The translations under genes were made by a program, and so were the position numbers. From assembly GCA_028565715.1 (NCBI GenBank), contig JAOXYC010190910.1:1-27697 (forward strand): a DNA stretch of 27,697 bases. The letters are read 5' to 3'. This document shows, piece by piece, positions 18,213-27,494 of this stretch (position 1 is its first letter; every line of letters starts with the position of its first letter). Source of the DNA: Phoronis pallida. Lineage: Eukaryota > Phoronida > Phoronidae. The notes beneath the pieces are model-generated. The model searched no databases, was not told where the DNA came from, and saw nothing but the letters and a program-made list of their open reading frames with translations.

Positions 18213-21200
18213 GTACGTACACTTTCAATTAAATTGTTTCACAAGTTTGAAAGCATTTGAATTAGAATACTCATTAACAGTACATACGAAAGTATTGAAC
18301 TATTAAAGTCACGGTGACTGCAAAAGTAATAAAGCAAGTTGTATATCTATTGGATACTAAATCATATTTTTGAGATGGTCCAATAGTTGTTGTTTGTTTT
18401 TGAAATTAGATGCTGCTGCTGATCAATGTTCCGATGCGACACTTCTGAAAGACCAACATTACAGAAGCCCATTCTATGCGCCGTCTGTTACGGATATACT
18501 TCACTGTGACCGTTCGCTCGATGGTGATAAATGGTATCGGTTTGTGTCGGCAGGTGGAGGTGTAATACCTAACTATTGTGTGGAGAAATACCATTGTGGA
18601 ACCAAGTTTCCAATATGGATTATGGGTATGTAGTAGGGCTGAAACGGTACTCGGTACATTACCGATCCGAACCGATATCTTCAGATCGATACGGTACGGT
18701 ACACATACCCTAGTGTACCGACGTACCGAACATTTGCTTTTTTGTCAGACTCCAGTAAAGTATTCTTCAAACTTACAAATTATTGTGCATTTTTTTCTAA
18801 AACGTTCATATATCCAACCGCAGCACTCGATTAAACTACACGTACTTCTTTCTTCGGCCGCCAAGTCCTAGTATTATAGTGATTTATGTACATTTGCAAC
18901 AAATTATGGTTTACATGATGTACTCTGTAGCACAATTTTTTGAGAAACTGTTGGTGTTTTTGTGAATCTTGGTTATGTAATATGTACCGAGTACCGTACC
19001 GTACCGAAGCCCTGTGTACCGATACCGTACCGTACCGAAACATCTGTGTACCGTTTCAGCCTACTATGTAGGCTTTTTAATCTGAACATAGACAAATGAA
19101 GACGTAATAATTAGTTTGATATAGTGATAATTCCAAAGTCAAAGCGTGTGATTGAGTAGACGTATATATAGAATGGGAAGTTACGTAACTTTCCATGCTC
19201 GTAATTTTTTCTGGCATTTTTGATACCAAAACAAATGAATGGTCACCAATCTAGTGCTAAATAGCAATCTGCCAAGTCATGAAACATTCCTTAATACTGT
19301 CAAGGAATTCGCGTTGGTGTGTATGTTGTGTTGCATTGACACTTAAATGGTTTTTATGGATCCAAATGTTAAATAGTATAAATTTATCTTTAAAGGAGAG
19401 GTTCCAACTGTAGAAGAAGGTGAACAAACCAGGACACTCTGCATCATGGGAAATACGTTTCCATGCTCTCTTTGTCAGAATGGCGCTACAGACTGTTGCA
19501 CTAGCAAACCGGAAATATTAGTCAGGAACTGTAGTTCATCGGAGGACTACGTCATCTATAAGCTGCCTAGACCACCTGGATGTCCGATGGCTTATTGTGC
19601 AGGTGGGTACAAGATTTTTAAAAGACTACTAACTTCGAATGCACCATCAAGTTAATAAATCAAATTCCAATAGTTAAATGAGTATTTCAGGTACACAAAA
19701 TGTAACGTAAAATCCCGAAACTTGAATGAAATGAAATGAACGATCACGGAGTGCGATTTTAAACTGAGGTAAACCGAATTTAAAATGTCAGGGGCCCGCT
19801 GTCCCGAACAAGATCATTGTCAAATATTAAGCGGTTGTAACATGTCTCGTCCTCAATTCTTGCGCTCATTTCGCGCTCTTTTTTTGTGAATCAGGAATTG
19901 TACTGCTCTCATTTTAGTCGACAAAAGTGAGGCGCTGTCACGAAAAATTGTGGTCACAACAACAAGCTGAGTGAACTGACGGCTGGCTGAGTCAAACTTA
20001 CTTTTTATTTTGAATTGTGTTTATAGGTTTGGAAGTACCATGTCCGGCTAATGAAATGTCCATAACAGGATACCCCCCGGGATGCAGTAGTAAGTGTTTG
20101 GTTATTTCAAAAACCCTCTTCAAATTCTCATCAATGTTTTTTTAAAAGCTGAGCGATCACATAAAGCATGCCTTTTTGTAACTGAAGAGTTATTTGGGAA
20201 TTCCGTTATCCTTTTAAAAACCTCATTTTCGATGGCAATATATTCTCTCTACAGTGAGGGGTTGCTTTTAAAGATTCCACGATATGCCGATTTGAATTTA
20301 AAATCTGTTTGCAGTATTAATATTACCGACGCTTTTCAGGCAAACATGCTGTTCTTGGCGAGAAACCATTCATAACAGTTTACGCGGGAACCCGTCCTCC
20401 TGTAGGCCATTATAAAGATTTTAATACTCGTAATAAGTATTACCACACGACCAAGACAGAAAAAAAGAAAAAGGAAATCCAATTTCATTGCAACATTCCA
20501 AGAATCGACGCAGACCTGTTCTTTGATGTGAATTGGTACATAAAAGGAAAGTTGTATGCGTCCGATGAACTTGGACAGGGAGAAAATGCATCGGTTTTAC
20601 ACGAATATCAGTGGTCTTGGTGGAATGGTCCAATGGAAAGTTTGCCTTTTGAGGTGGGTTTATTATGAAAAATACCGTATGCTTGATTAACATGTGAGTG
20701 CCCGGGTACGATTTTTTACTTGGCGAAAACTACGTTTGAAGAAAAACGTAATGTGCATCTGCTGTTACTAAAAGCGTGTAGATTTTCGTCAAAATGGAAT
20801 TCAAAATGGCAGCTCTGGCGGTCATTTTGTTAACGAATTGCACTCTACAGGTCCTATTTTTCCTCCGATTCACAAATTTACAGAAAACATGCATAATGGC
20901 AAGATCATTGACTATCTATGATAATTTTTAAGATCAAATTCAAAATGGCGGCTTTGGCGGCCATTTTATATTTCAATTTTGCTCCACGGGCGAGTTTTCA
21001 TTAAATTCATTTCAAATTTGCACAATGGAGTGACGCCTTCTGTAAATAACTGTTGCATGACTTTTTAGAATATAATTCACACCGGCTATCCGCTTTAGTA
21101 ATATTCCTTTTGAAAACTGAAGTTCCTCTCTCTACAGAGCGTTTTCATTTTCATTTTGATTTTTTATAGTTCGCGGTCATCTCTAGAGCAAAAAGAGACA

Positions 21201-24200
21201 TATTTTCAGGAAATTTTGTCACTTAAATTGTAATAAAATACTTTTGACTACAGGTTTACTGTGAAGTTCGAGGACATTACAACAAAACGGGATTTCCATC
21301 TGATTGGAAATCAAGTAAACCCTTCTGGGCAGGTATTGAGGTACGGCTTGCATTTTAAATTGAAAAATGTCTTTTCACATTGTCTCATTATCTGATAGCG
21401 GGTATTGCTGTCATGCTGCTAAAAAGTAATTTTTGCTGTAACTTAATACAAGGAGGTGGCATTTCAAAATGTTAAAATGCAGTTGAATTAGCCCCTTTCT
21501 TTTATCAATTTGAAAATGACAGATTGAGTTTAAACTTAAACAAAAAACAGTGTTTTTTCGGATCTGAAAATCAGTTTTACCCAGTATGACCTTCTCATAT
21601 GTTTATATTAAGGTAAAGACAGGGGTTGTTAACGTGGACGAAGGTGAAAGAGGTGATGTCTGGTTGACTTCCACTATACCTATGTTAGATGTCGGCTGCG
21701 AAACACGGGATCATACTTCACAGACATGCGTTTTATTCTTCGAACTTAGAATATTGCCGATGCAAAAAAAAGACTCTAATGTATGCATAAACGGATATCG
21801 ACCTCAGCCTAGCCGGGCAGTAGATAGTTGCAAACAAAAGCGCCACCTTGTCCAACATGACGGTAAAGACGACTACATCTGGGATAAAGATACGCATGGA
21901 TCGTTCAACTTTTCAATACAGGCCTCAATCGACAATGCCTACACACCCCCCCGAAAGTCGATCTTAAAATTTTCAACTGCACTAATTACTGAGAATCATC
22001 CTGTTTGGGCGAAGTATATCGTTAAAGACATAGAAGTAAGTAGTGTTCCGAGATTTAATAACGATAATGTTCCAATCTCCAGCAAGTTCATTTCATATTT
22101 GCAACAGTTAGCAAGGGGTTTTTCACGTCTCCTGGTTAATTGAGGAGTGGGCAATAAAGTAAGATTATTACCACTGGACAGGTCAATTTCATATCGTGCC
22201 GGATATCAACCCGAGTACCGTTTCCGGCTCAATGATTGATGCGCAGACTGTCAACCTTTTTGAATAATGAGATGTTATCAAAATGTGTGCTTTTGCCAGT
22301 GAACTAATCTTTTTTTAAGAGGTGATCAGTCAAGTCGTTGTTTACATAGGTAATGGTTGAAGACCAAGATAAGCGTAAGACTAACCGAAGACAGTGCAAG
22401 TCACAGAATGACCCCCACATGACAACTTTCGATGGCTTGTAAGTATAGATTTCCTCTAATTTGTCTATGTACCTGGTACCGGGGATTTCCGAAAGCCGCG
22501 CCCTGGGCGCTTTTTCGGGAAAAAGAACTTTAATAGATTAAATAATAGATCAATCGAGACAGGTTTCGGCACATGCCTCTACCATCAACAAACTAACCCT
22601 TGGGCTGTAAAAAATGGTATGACAAAAAGGCAGCAGACACGGAAAATAAGATTTTTGACTGCAAACTTATAGAATACAACGCGGGTTCATAGCACAAACA
22701 CGCCCAGGCACTCGAACATTTACTTGTAAGATTTGTCTCTTACAGTGTGAAAGAGTTTCCAATTAAAAAACACGTTACATCTTAATTAATGACATTCTGA
22801 GGGCAGTTTTCATTTATTTTATAGTCGACTTGAAAGTCATTATGAAGGAGAGTTCATTCTGTACAGGAATACAAAGTTTCCTTTTGAGGTTTGTTAGTAT
22901 TTGTCTTCTCAGATTGGCTGATACAAAGTGAGCTTGTAGTACCCATATTATTACGTAGTTTTTTTAGAGCAATTTATATGTTTTATTCACTGTAGCTTCA
23001 ATATCGTATACATTTTTGTCCGTATCCAAATGAAGTGTTGATGTTGTAATTCATGATGCTTCTTGATATTGGATTAGAGATGGATCGGTCACTTTAAATC
23101 AAATAAACGCTTAATTGGATACTCGAGTCATCAGGGGCATGCGTGTCAATCGTCCAGAGCCATAAGGCGTGTGTAAATCAATGGTCTATAGTTGTTGGTT
23201 AGATCATGTAATGTTATTTTCTGTAACAAATATCGATTTGTTCTTTAGTTCAATACTATATAATCATTAAGATATAGTACCAACATTAGGTTTAAGTATA
23301 CTGTCACTGCGTTGGTCCCAATCTGGCCAAAAACCAGAATCGTTGTGAATGATTCCTTTATTGACCATTTTGCGGTTCGTGCTTTTTTAAAGGTTCATGG
23401 ACTTTTCAAGAAATGTGGCAGCACGCCAGTTTGTAATTGTGGTGTCGCCGTCAGATCAGCTACTGATGTTAATGTCATTGAAAAATGTAGCAAATCGTCC
23501 TACAATGCAGGCGCCGGATACGTGAAGAAGCTACGGATAAAACAAGAAGGGGAGTGCGATCATCTGGGTCGTGGAACTACACTTAATTCATTATATGATG
23601 GACAGTCCTATAAAGTACTATTTAAGAATAATTGACTATATTAGCTTGAGCCATAACTATAGAGAAAAAAGAAAAAGGTGAAGACGCAAATGTCCATGGT
23701 ATAGCGTTTTGGATGTATTCATAAATCCATCATCAGATGGGTAAATACAATGTACAAATCAGGAAAACAATTTCAAAAAAATGGACAGCTATGTCACATC
23801 ACACTTCATGTGTACACTGTTTGCTGGCTCAAATATATATGCAACTACTACCACAAGTACAACGAAAAGGAACCCACATTTCTGTTTAGAGAACGTTCAG
23901 CATGAAACTCACTGATGAATAAATGTTCTTTCTTTGATGAGAAGTTTAATCCTGTTGTAGTCAACAGGCAGTATTTTAGCATCATGAAAGACATTGCTAT
24001 GACCAGTTTCAACTGACTAATTAAACACTCTATCGAGATTTGGGTTCATTTCCTTTGAACCTCTGGTAGTAGTTACATTTATATTTGAACCGGCAAACAG
24101 TACACATGAATTTTGATGTGACAGCTGTCTAGTTTTTTTATATCGTTTTCCCGATTTGCACACTGTGTCTACTCATCTGATGATGGATTTACGAATAAAT

Positions 24201-27200
24201 CGGAAACGTTATGCCATGGGAATTTGCATCTTCACCCTTTCTTCAATTTTATTTTAGAATAACTGTTAATAAAAAAATTGGAAACATGTGTTAGATGTCC
24301 CTGCCAATTCTAATAAAGATAATATGAAAGGGGCTCCGAGCAAGGTTTTTTCCTGTGAATGCAATGGAAATAACTAACTATTACCGTCTCATTGAGACGC
24401 GTCTTAGTTCTTCAGCTCATGTTTATTAATCTAAGGGAACTTCAATATTCACTCATCATATTCATGTAAGCGATAGTGTAATCTGAGTCTTTCCAGCTGC
24501 TGATCATGCTGTTCTTTTTTATTTTGTAGATTACTCTTCCAACGGGTACGGTAATAGACGTAAAATCCTCTCGCTATAGCTTCTATGTAAACATCTATAT
24601 AACACCGTCGCTTGCAGATTACAAACACTCTGAAGGTCTCTGTGGGAATTTTAACGGAGATTGTTCCGACGACATGGTGTATAAAGATAAGAATAAACAG
24701 TTTCAAAGAGGAGAGACTAACAAACATTGTTACAACGGAAACTACAGAAACGAATTCACGAAGTCTTGGCGGTAATATTTATGATGAAGTTGCTTCATTG
24801 TTAAAGTTTATGTCACACCATACCATAAAGCGCGAACGTACGCCCAAGGTATGGTTCAATCGATGAAACAAATTAACAAAACTCTTCCTAAATGGCCTCA
24901 ACTAACGAACAAAATGCATAAATACCGCACTTCAAACAGACGTAAGCCGGACAAACAATTGGCATTTTTCGAAATAGCGATTACAAAACATGGCGCTCAA
25001 ATTATACATAAACGCCGGTTTACCAGAGCATGTCAAACGTTTTTGATTCCCTGCAGTGACATTGTTTGCTTTGTTTTATTTCGTAACTAAAATATAATAT
25101 TATCACTTTTACATACATAGAGTTCCAGAAGAAAACAGCCTGTTCAAGGGCAAATTCAATCCAAATAACACTTATGAGACGTTTCTCCATCACAAGTACT
25201 GCAAATGCAACGGTGAAGGTATAGAGTGTGGTGAAACTGAATTCGTCGACGTGTGCAAAGGTGTGCAGCAAGCGAAGGATATCACAGATCGACATTTGTC
25301 AAAATGTCGCAAGCGAAGAGAAACAGATTTTAACGATTTCGTTGAAGACGATGAAGACATTGAATTTGATTTTGATCCCAACTTTGAACCTTCTGTAAGT
25401 ATTTCAGTGGATCAATCACATAAGAAATGCAGTCCAGACTTATAAAGTAGTGTGTGTTACTCTCAATCCGTAACTGCGACCTATCATTCATAAAATTCCT
25501 GCACAGTGTTTGCAGTCAATGAAGTGTTCCATGTTGGGGGAACACTGTGGTCCTACGACATCATGGTCCTACGACACCATGGTCCTACGACATCATAGTC
25601 CTACCATGACGAAAAAACAACACCATGGTCCTACGACTTTTTGGTGCAACGATTGCGATAAAACGACAGCATTGCCTACGATTCGAATAAAACGACACCA
25701 TAATTCTATACGATTCGAAAAAAAACGACATCATAGTCCTACGACTGCTATAAAACAATCGTAGGACCATCAAGTCTTTTTATTGGAATCGCAGGACTAT
25801 GATGTCGTAGAACCATCATGTCGAAGGACCATAGCGTCGTAGGATTATGGTGTCGTAGGACCATGATGGCGTAGGACCATCATATTGTACCCTTTGATGT
25901 TTTATACATTTCATTGTGGCGTGAGTCTGAAATTTGTGCCTGATGACTGCCTGTTGTCACTAAAACTTTTGTTTGAAAGTAACCATTGTTTTTGTAAGTA
26001 AATAATGTGCGCCAAGTTACTAGAACGTATAGTTTATCTTCATGTCGTTGTCTGTTTGCAGCCTGTAACGTTTCCCACTGCATCGAATACAACGTTTGAA
26101 CAAGCTAAAGCATTCTGTGAAAATTACGTCTACAATTCATCAGTTGCAAAGACATGCGGGGAATCCTTAGATATCGATGTCAGTGACAAAGTGGACTCGT
26201 GTATCGAAGATATTAAGGTGATTGTTTTCTAAAAAACAATTTTTAATGTCTTTAAAATTTCAAATTTATGAAAACTGAAATGTCCCTAATAGGTCTTTAT
26301 GTAAAGGGTCCATGCGATGCCGATTCAAAGACTTCCAAATTGTTTTAGAAGTAAGTTTAAAGATACTGTCTCCACGTTGGTGAGGATCTGGGATCAAAAT
26401 TCAAATCAACTAGAATTTGTGTGTACGAGTCCTTTGATGAATAAAATTAACCTGTATCTTAGTAAAAATTCCAAAAAAAATCGGTAAAGGGGTAAATTTG
26501 AGCTTGTTTTCCTAAAACAGTGTAAATTTCGAAAACCTTGTTGTGCAACAATGTTTTTTTGGATACAACGATCTCAAATCTACCCCTTTACCGATTTTTT
26601 TGAATTTCTGACTATGATGCAGGTTAATTATATTCATCAAAGGACTCATACAATCATATGAATTTTGCCGACCCCAGATCCTCACCAACGAGGAGACAGT
26701 ATCTTTAAGACCAATATTTTGATAAAAAAAACTCAGTCGTTATTGACACTACGTTTCACAAAGTTCTTGTGAAACGTAGAGTGTCAATAACGATGGAGTT
26801 TTTATCAAACAGTCGTCTTAAACTTTCTATTAACAGTATGGCCAAAAACCAACATAATTTTCTATGTTTTGTGTTCGACTTAATAATCTTTTGACAGAAT
26901 ATTCTGTGGAAAATATTCATAAGTGCTCGTATGAATATAACATTATATAAACGGAAATACTACATTTTACATATTTTTTTTCTGAAAATTCTGTGGTATG
27001 TGCAATATATCGCGTACGTCCCTTGATGACTAACCATGCAACAGTATTGGTCGAATCGTTTCTAAACGAGTCATTGACCATCTAAGTCTCAGCCATACTT
27101 CAATACAGTTCTAGATTATCTGTTGATAATTGATATGATAAAATATATTTTCTGTCTGTCTTTCAGATTGCCGTTTGTATTCTTATTTATACATTTTGAT

Positions 27201-27494
27201 TATTCTTTCATTCCGGTTATAACATTTGTTAATGCATTGTTTCGTTCAAGCTTGCTGATAGTACCGAGTGGGCGGCGACAACTCTCATTACCATACAGAA
27301 CGAATGCATGGGCGAACTCGGAAAGAACACAACTCTGTGGATAAAGACATCAAACAACTCTGTCGATAATAGTACAATAACTAACAGCACTGCAAACAAC
27401 GAGACGACGACAGAAGTCACCTTTAAGCTCCCTACATTCATTACAGATGTCCTCTGTCCAGATGACTGTAATGGCAACGGTGAATGCGTTGACG
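18155..27494 (+). CDS. Gene B: VWDE-like protein, paralogue of gene A (14 exons, 3' partial)
   Basis: This is the coding span of gene B, with exons listed separately. The 14 exons total 2659 nt, or 886 codons plus one base, with no internal stop. Order: signal peptide (1-18), D8C (about 24-160), Ig-like and beta-rich region (about 182-456), VWD (about 470-630), RKRR furin-type site (725-728) with an acidic segment, helical two-Cys segment, N-glycan-rich linker, and first half of an EGF module, where the window ends. Exon order and phases match gene A throughout, apart from one extra intron. Whether it also ends in a membrane helix and SAM domain cannot be told here. The product should be secreted or on the cell surface. 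Confidence 0.92.
18410..18625 (+). CDS. Gene B exon 2: first half of D8C module
   Basis: 216 nt, phase 1 in and out. It contains HCDRSLDGDKWYRF, then NYCVEKYHCGTKFPIW and IMG, closely matching the D8C consensus and gene A exon 2 (same length). The acceptor is AAATTAG|AT and the donor ATGG|GTATGT. A hAT-like MITE begins eight bases into the intron. Confidence 0.94.
18634..19064. mobile_element. hAT-like MITE inserted beside gene B exon 2 donor
   Basis: It starts TAGGGCTGAAACGGTAC and ends GTACCGTTTCAGCCTAC, terminal inverted repeats near 16 bases. It is flanked by TATGTAG on both sides (18627-18633 and 19065-19071), a 7-base visible target duplication. Subterminal CGGTACGGTAC/GTACCGTACCG repeats face each other. 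TAGGGCTG termini and a duplication of 7-8 bases point to hAT. The left duplicate overlaps the splice donor GTATGTAG. Confidence 0.87.
19396..19602 (+). CDS. Gene B exon 3: second half of D8C module
   Basis: 207 nt, phase 1 in and out. It contains TLCIMGN, CSLC, TDCC, ILVRNC, YVIYKLPRPPGCPMAYC, the end signature of D8C domains (paired Cys, VKNC-like step, final C.MAYC). The acceptor is TTAAAG|GAG and the donor GCAG|GTGGGT. Confidence 0.94.
20027..20089 (+). CDS. Gene B exon 4: short linker micro-exon
   Basis: 63 nt, phase 1 in and out. It encodes LEVPCPANEMSITGYPPGCS, two Cys in the same layout as gene A exon 4. The acceptor is TTTATAG|GT and the donor GTA|GTAAGT. The GYPPGC end looks like a bridge into the Ig-like domain. 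Confidence 0.85.
20340..20653 (+). CDS. Gene B exon 5: Ig-like domain, first part
   Basis: 314 nt, phase 1 in and phase 0 out, 104 residues. It includes a Lys-rich stretch (TEKKKKEIQFHC), then FFDVNWYIKG, ASVLHEYQW and LPFE. IQFHC and VNWYI align with gene A exon 5. It is longer by about 23 residues, mostly in the first half. There is no long open frame from a Met, so it was found by homology and phase. The acceptor is CTTTTCAG|GC and the donor TTTGAG|GTGGGT. Confidence 0.93.
20654..21253. repeat. Gene B intron 5 with paired AAAATGGC repeats
   Basis: Two direct copies of ATTCAAAATGGC(A/G)GCT(C/T)TGGCGG followed by (T/C)CATTTT lie at about 20799-20827 and 20938-20966. Each is itself partly palindromic (AAAATGGC...GCCATTTT). 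Likely parts of an old dispersed repeat. Confidence 0.6.
21254..21340 (+). CDS. Gene B exon 6: end of Ig-like domain
   Basis: 87 nt, phase 0 in and out. It encodes VYCEVRGHYN, then KPFWAGIE. It is the equivalent of the first 27 residues of gene A exon 6 (IFCSLNG, KPFFAGI). The following intron (21341-21612) has no counterpart in gene A. The acceptor is GACTACAG|GTT and the donor TTGAG|GTACGG. Confidence 0.9.
21613..22035 (+). CDS. Gene B exon 7: pre-VWD beta-rich domain
   Basis: 423 nt, phase 0 in and out, 141 residues. It has Cys at VGCETRD, QTCVLFFEL, NVCINGY and VDSCKQK, with LKFSTALIT and VWAKYIVKDIE near the end. Gene A exon 6 aligns from VVHGW onward. The domain family is not named with confidence, but the position equals the 'LRIESTVPIVC' region of VWDE. 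The acceptor is ATTAAG|GTA and the donor ATAGAA|GTAAGT. Confidence 0.93.
22350..22438 (+). CDS. Gene B exon 8: start of VWD domain
   Basis: 89 nt, phase 0 in and phase 2 out. It encodes VMVEDQD, a basic stretch, QCKSQNDPHMTTFDG, the standard VWD opening (DPH..TFDG). The acceptor TTACATAG|GTA and donor GCTT|GTAAGT fit the 64-nt exon that follows. Confidence 0.92.
22478..22520. repeat. Second copy of ACCGGGGATTTCCGAAAG family
   Basis: TACCGGGGATTTCCGAAAG, then CGCGCCCTGGGCGCTTTTTCGG. The left arm equals that of the palindrome at 8503-8550, but the right arm is degraded. It is 40 bases downstream of gene B exon 8. Confidence 0.75.
22825..22888 (+). CDS. Gene B exon 9: VWD domain, 64-nt micro-exon
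   Basis: 64 nt, phase 2 in and phase 0 out. It encodes RLESHYEGEFILYRNTKFPF, then Glu, continuing the VWD strand set after TFDG. Same length and phase as gene A exon 8. The acceptor is TTTTATAG|T and the donor TTTGAG|GTTTGT. Confidence 0.9.
23291..23370 (+). repeat. Fragment related to the 26357 fold-back end, next to exon 10
   Basis: TTTAAGTATACTGTCACTGCGTTGG and following bases resemble TTTAAAGATACTGTCTCCACGTTGG at the left end of the fold-back at 26357. The fragment ends close to the acceptor of gene B exon 10 (23392). Confidence 0.45.
23393..23614 (+). CDS. Gene B exon 10: VWD domain core
   Basis: 222 nt, phase 0 in and out. It encodes VHGLFKKCG, PVCNCGVAVRSATD, then IEKC, aligned with CSCGVAIFSATD of gene A and CNCGFV of VWDE. 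The acceptor is TTTTTTAAAG|GTT. The donor is read as TATAAA|GTACTA, weaker than others but demanded by the phase and by gene A (GKGYE ends at the same point as GQSYK). Confidence 0.9.
23664..24243. mobile_element. Fold-back element of about 580 bp
   Basis: Inverted arms at about 23664-23885 and 24030-24243 share GAAAAAGGTGAAGACGCAAAT, CATGGTATAGCGTTTT, AAATCCATCATCAGATG, GACAGCT and CAACTACTACCA or close variants. No open frame of note. It fills most of the gene B intron between exons 10 and 11. Confidence 0.86.
24530..24771 (+). CDS. Gene B exon 11: VWD domain C-terminal part (EGLCG)
   Basis: 242 nt, phase 0 in and phase 2 out. It encodes ITLPTGTVIDV, then FYVNIYITPS and SEGLCGNFNGDCSDDM, the VWD end signature, followed by a Lys/Gln-rich tail and FTKSW. 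The acceptor is TTTTGTAG|ATT and the donor GGCG|GTAATA. Confidence 0.94.
24772..25120. other. Gene B intron 11, no feature seen
   Basis: 349 bases between exons 11 and 12. An open frame of 79 codons crosses it with no recognisable content. Confidence 0.5.
25121..25394 (+). CDS. Gene B exon 12: post-VWD Cys-rich segment with furin-type site
   Basis: 274 nt, phase 2 in and phase 0 out. It contains YCKCNG, IEC, VDVC, then KCRKRRE and a very acidic stretch (FVEDDEDIEFDFD). RKRR (residues 725-728) fits the furin consensus. Position, Cys layout and the acidic follow-on match gene A exon 11, so cleavage is probably an ancestral trait of this family. The acceptor is ATACATAG|A and the donor CCTTCT|GTAAGT. 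Confidence 0.94.
25548..25882. repeat. Hairpin array of TGGTCCTACGACAC words
   Basis: The left half repeats (C)ATGGTCCTACGACA(T/C)C; the right half repeats its complement GTCGTAGGACCATGATG. Degenerate forms with AAAACGACA lie between, so the whole folds back on itself. It occupies part of the gene B intron between exons 12 and 13. Confidence 0.85.
26062..26217 (+). CDS. Gene B exon 13: helical two-Cys segment
   Basis: 156 nt, phase 0 in and out. It encodes PVTFPTASN, FEQAKAFCENYV, KTCGESLD, then VDSCIEDIK. Same length, phase and Cys spacing as gene A exon 12, and comparable to the segment before the first EGF in VWDE. The acceptor is TTTGCAG|CCT and the donor TTAAG|GTGATT. Confidence 0.93.
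26357..26709. mobile_element. Fold-back element of about 350 bp
   Basis: TTAAAGATACTGTCTCC at the left end is exactly complemented at the right end. Inner landmarks pair as well: GTTGGTGAGGATCTGGG, CCTTTGATGAATA and AATCGGTAAAGGGGTA. In the 1-kb gene B intron between exons 13 and 14. Confidence 0.87.
26717..26809. repeat. Strong hairpin abutting the fold-back
   Basis: TTTTGATAAAAAAAACTC, then GTCGTTATTGACACTACGTTTCAC pairs with its complement around the nine-base loop AAAGTTCTT, with few mismatches. Flanking TTAAGAC and GTCTTAA extend the stem loosely to 26704-26821. Confidence 0.85.
27251..27494 (+). CDS. Gene B exon 14: N-glycan-rich linker and first half of EGF module
   Basis: 244 nt, phase 0 in and phase 1 out. 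It encodes LADSTEW, IQNECMGEL, then an Asn/Thr/Ser-rich linker with five N-X-S/T sequons in about 30 residues (NTT, NNS, NST, NST, NET), and VLCPDDCNGNGEC, the opening of an EGF module whose second half lies past the window. The acceptor is GTTCAAG|CTT, chosen over a later TAG by alignment with gene A exon 13. The donor is GACG|GTAAGA. Confidence 0.92.

Noticed and set aside
21586-21612. Met start for gene B exon 7 as a separate gene
   Set aside because: Those codons are intron sequence before the acceptor ATTAAG; the exon joins exon 6 in phase 0.
27271-27494. Later acceptor (GATAG at about 27257-27261) for gene B exon 14
   Set aside because: Alignment with gene A exon 13 (LTDD/LADS) supports the acceptor ending at 27250.
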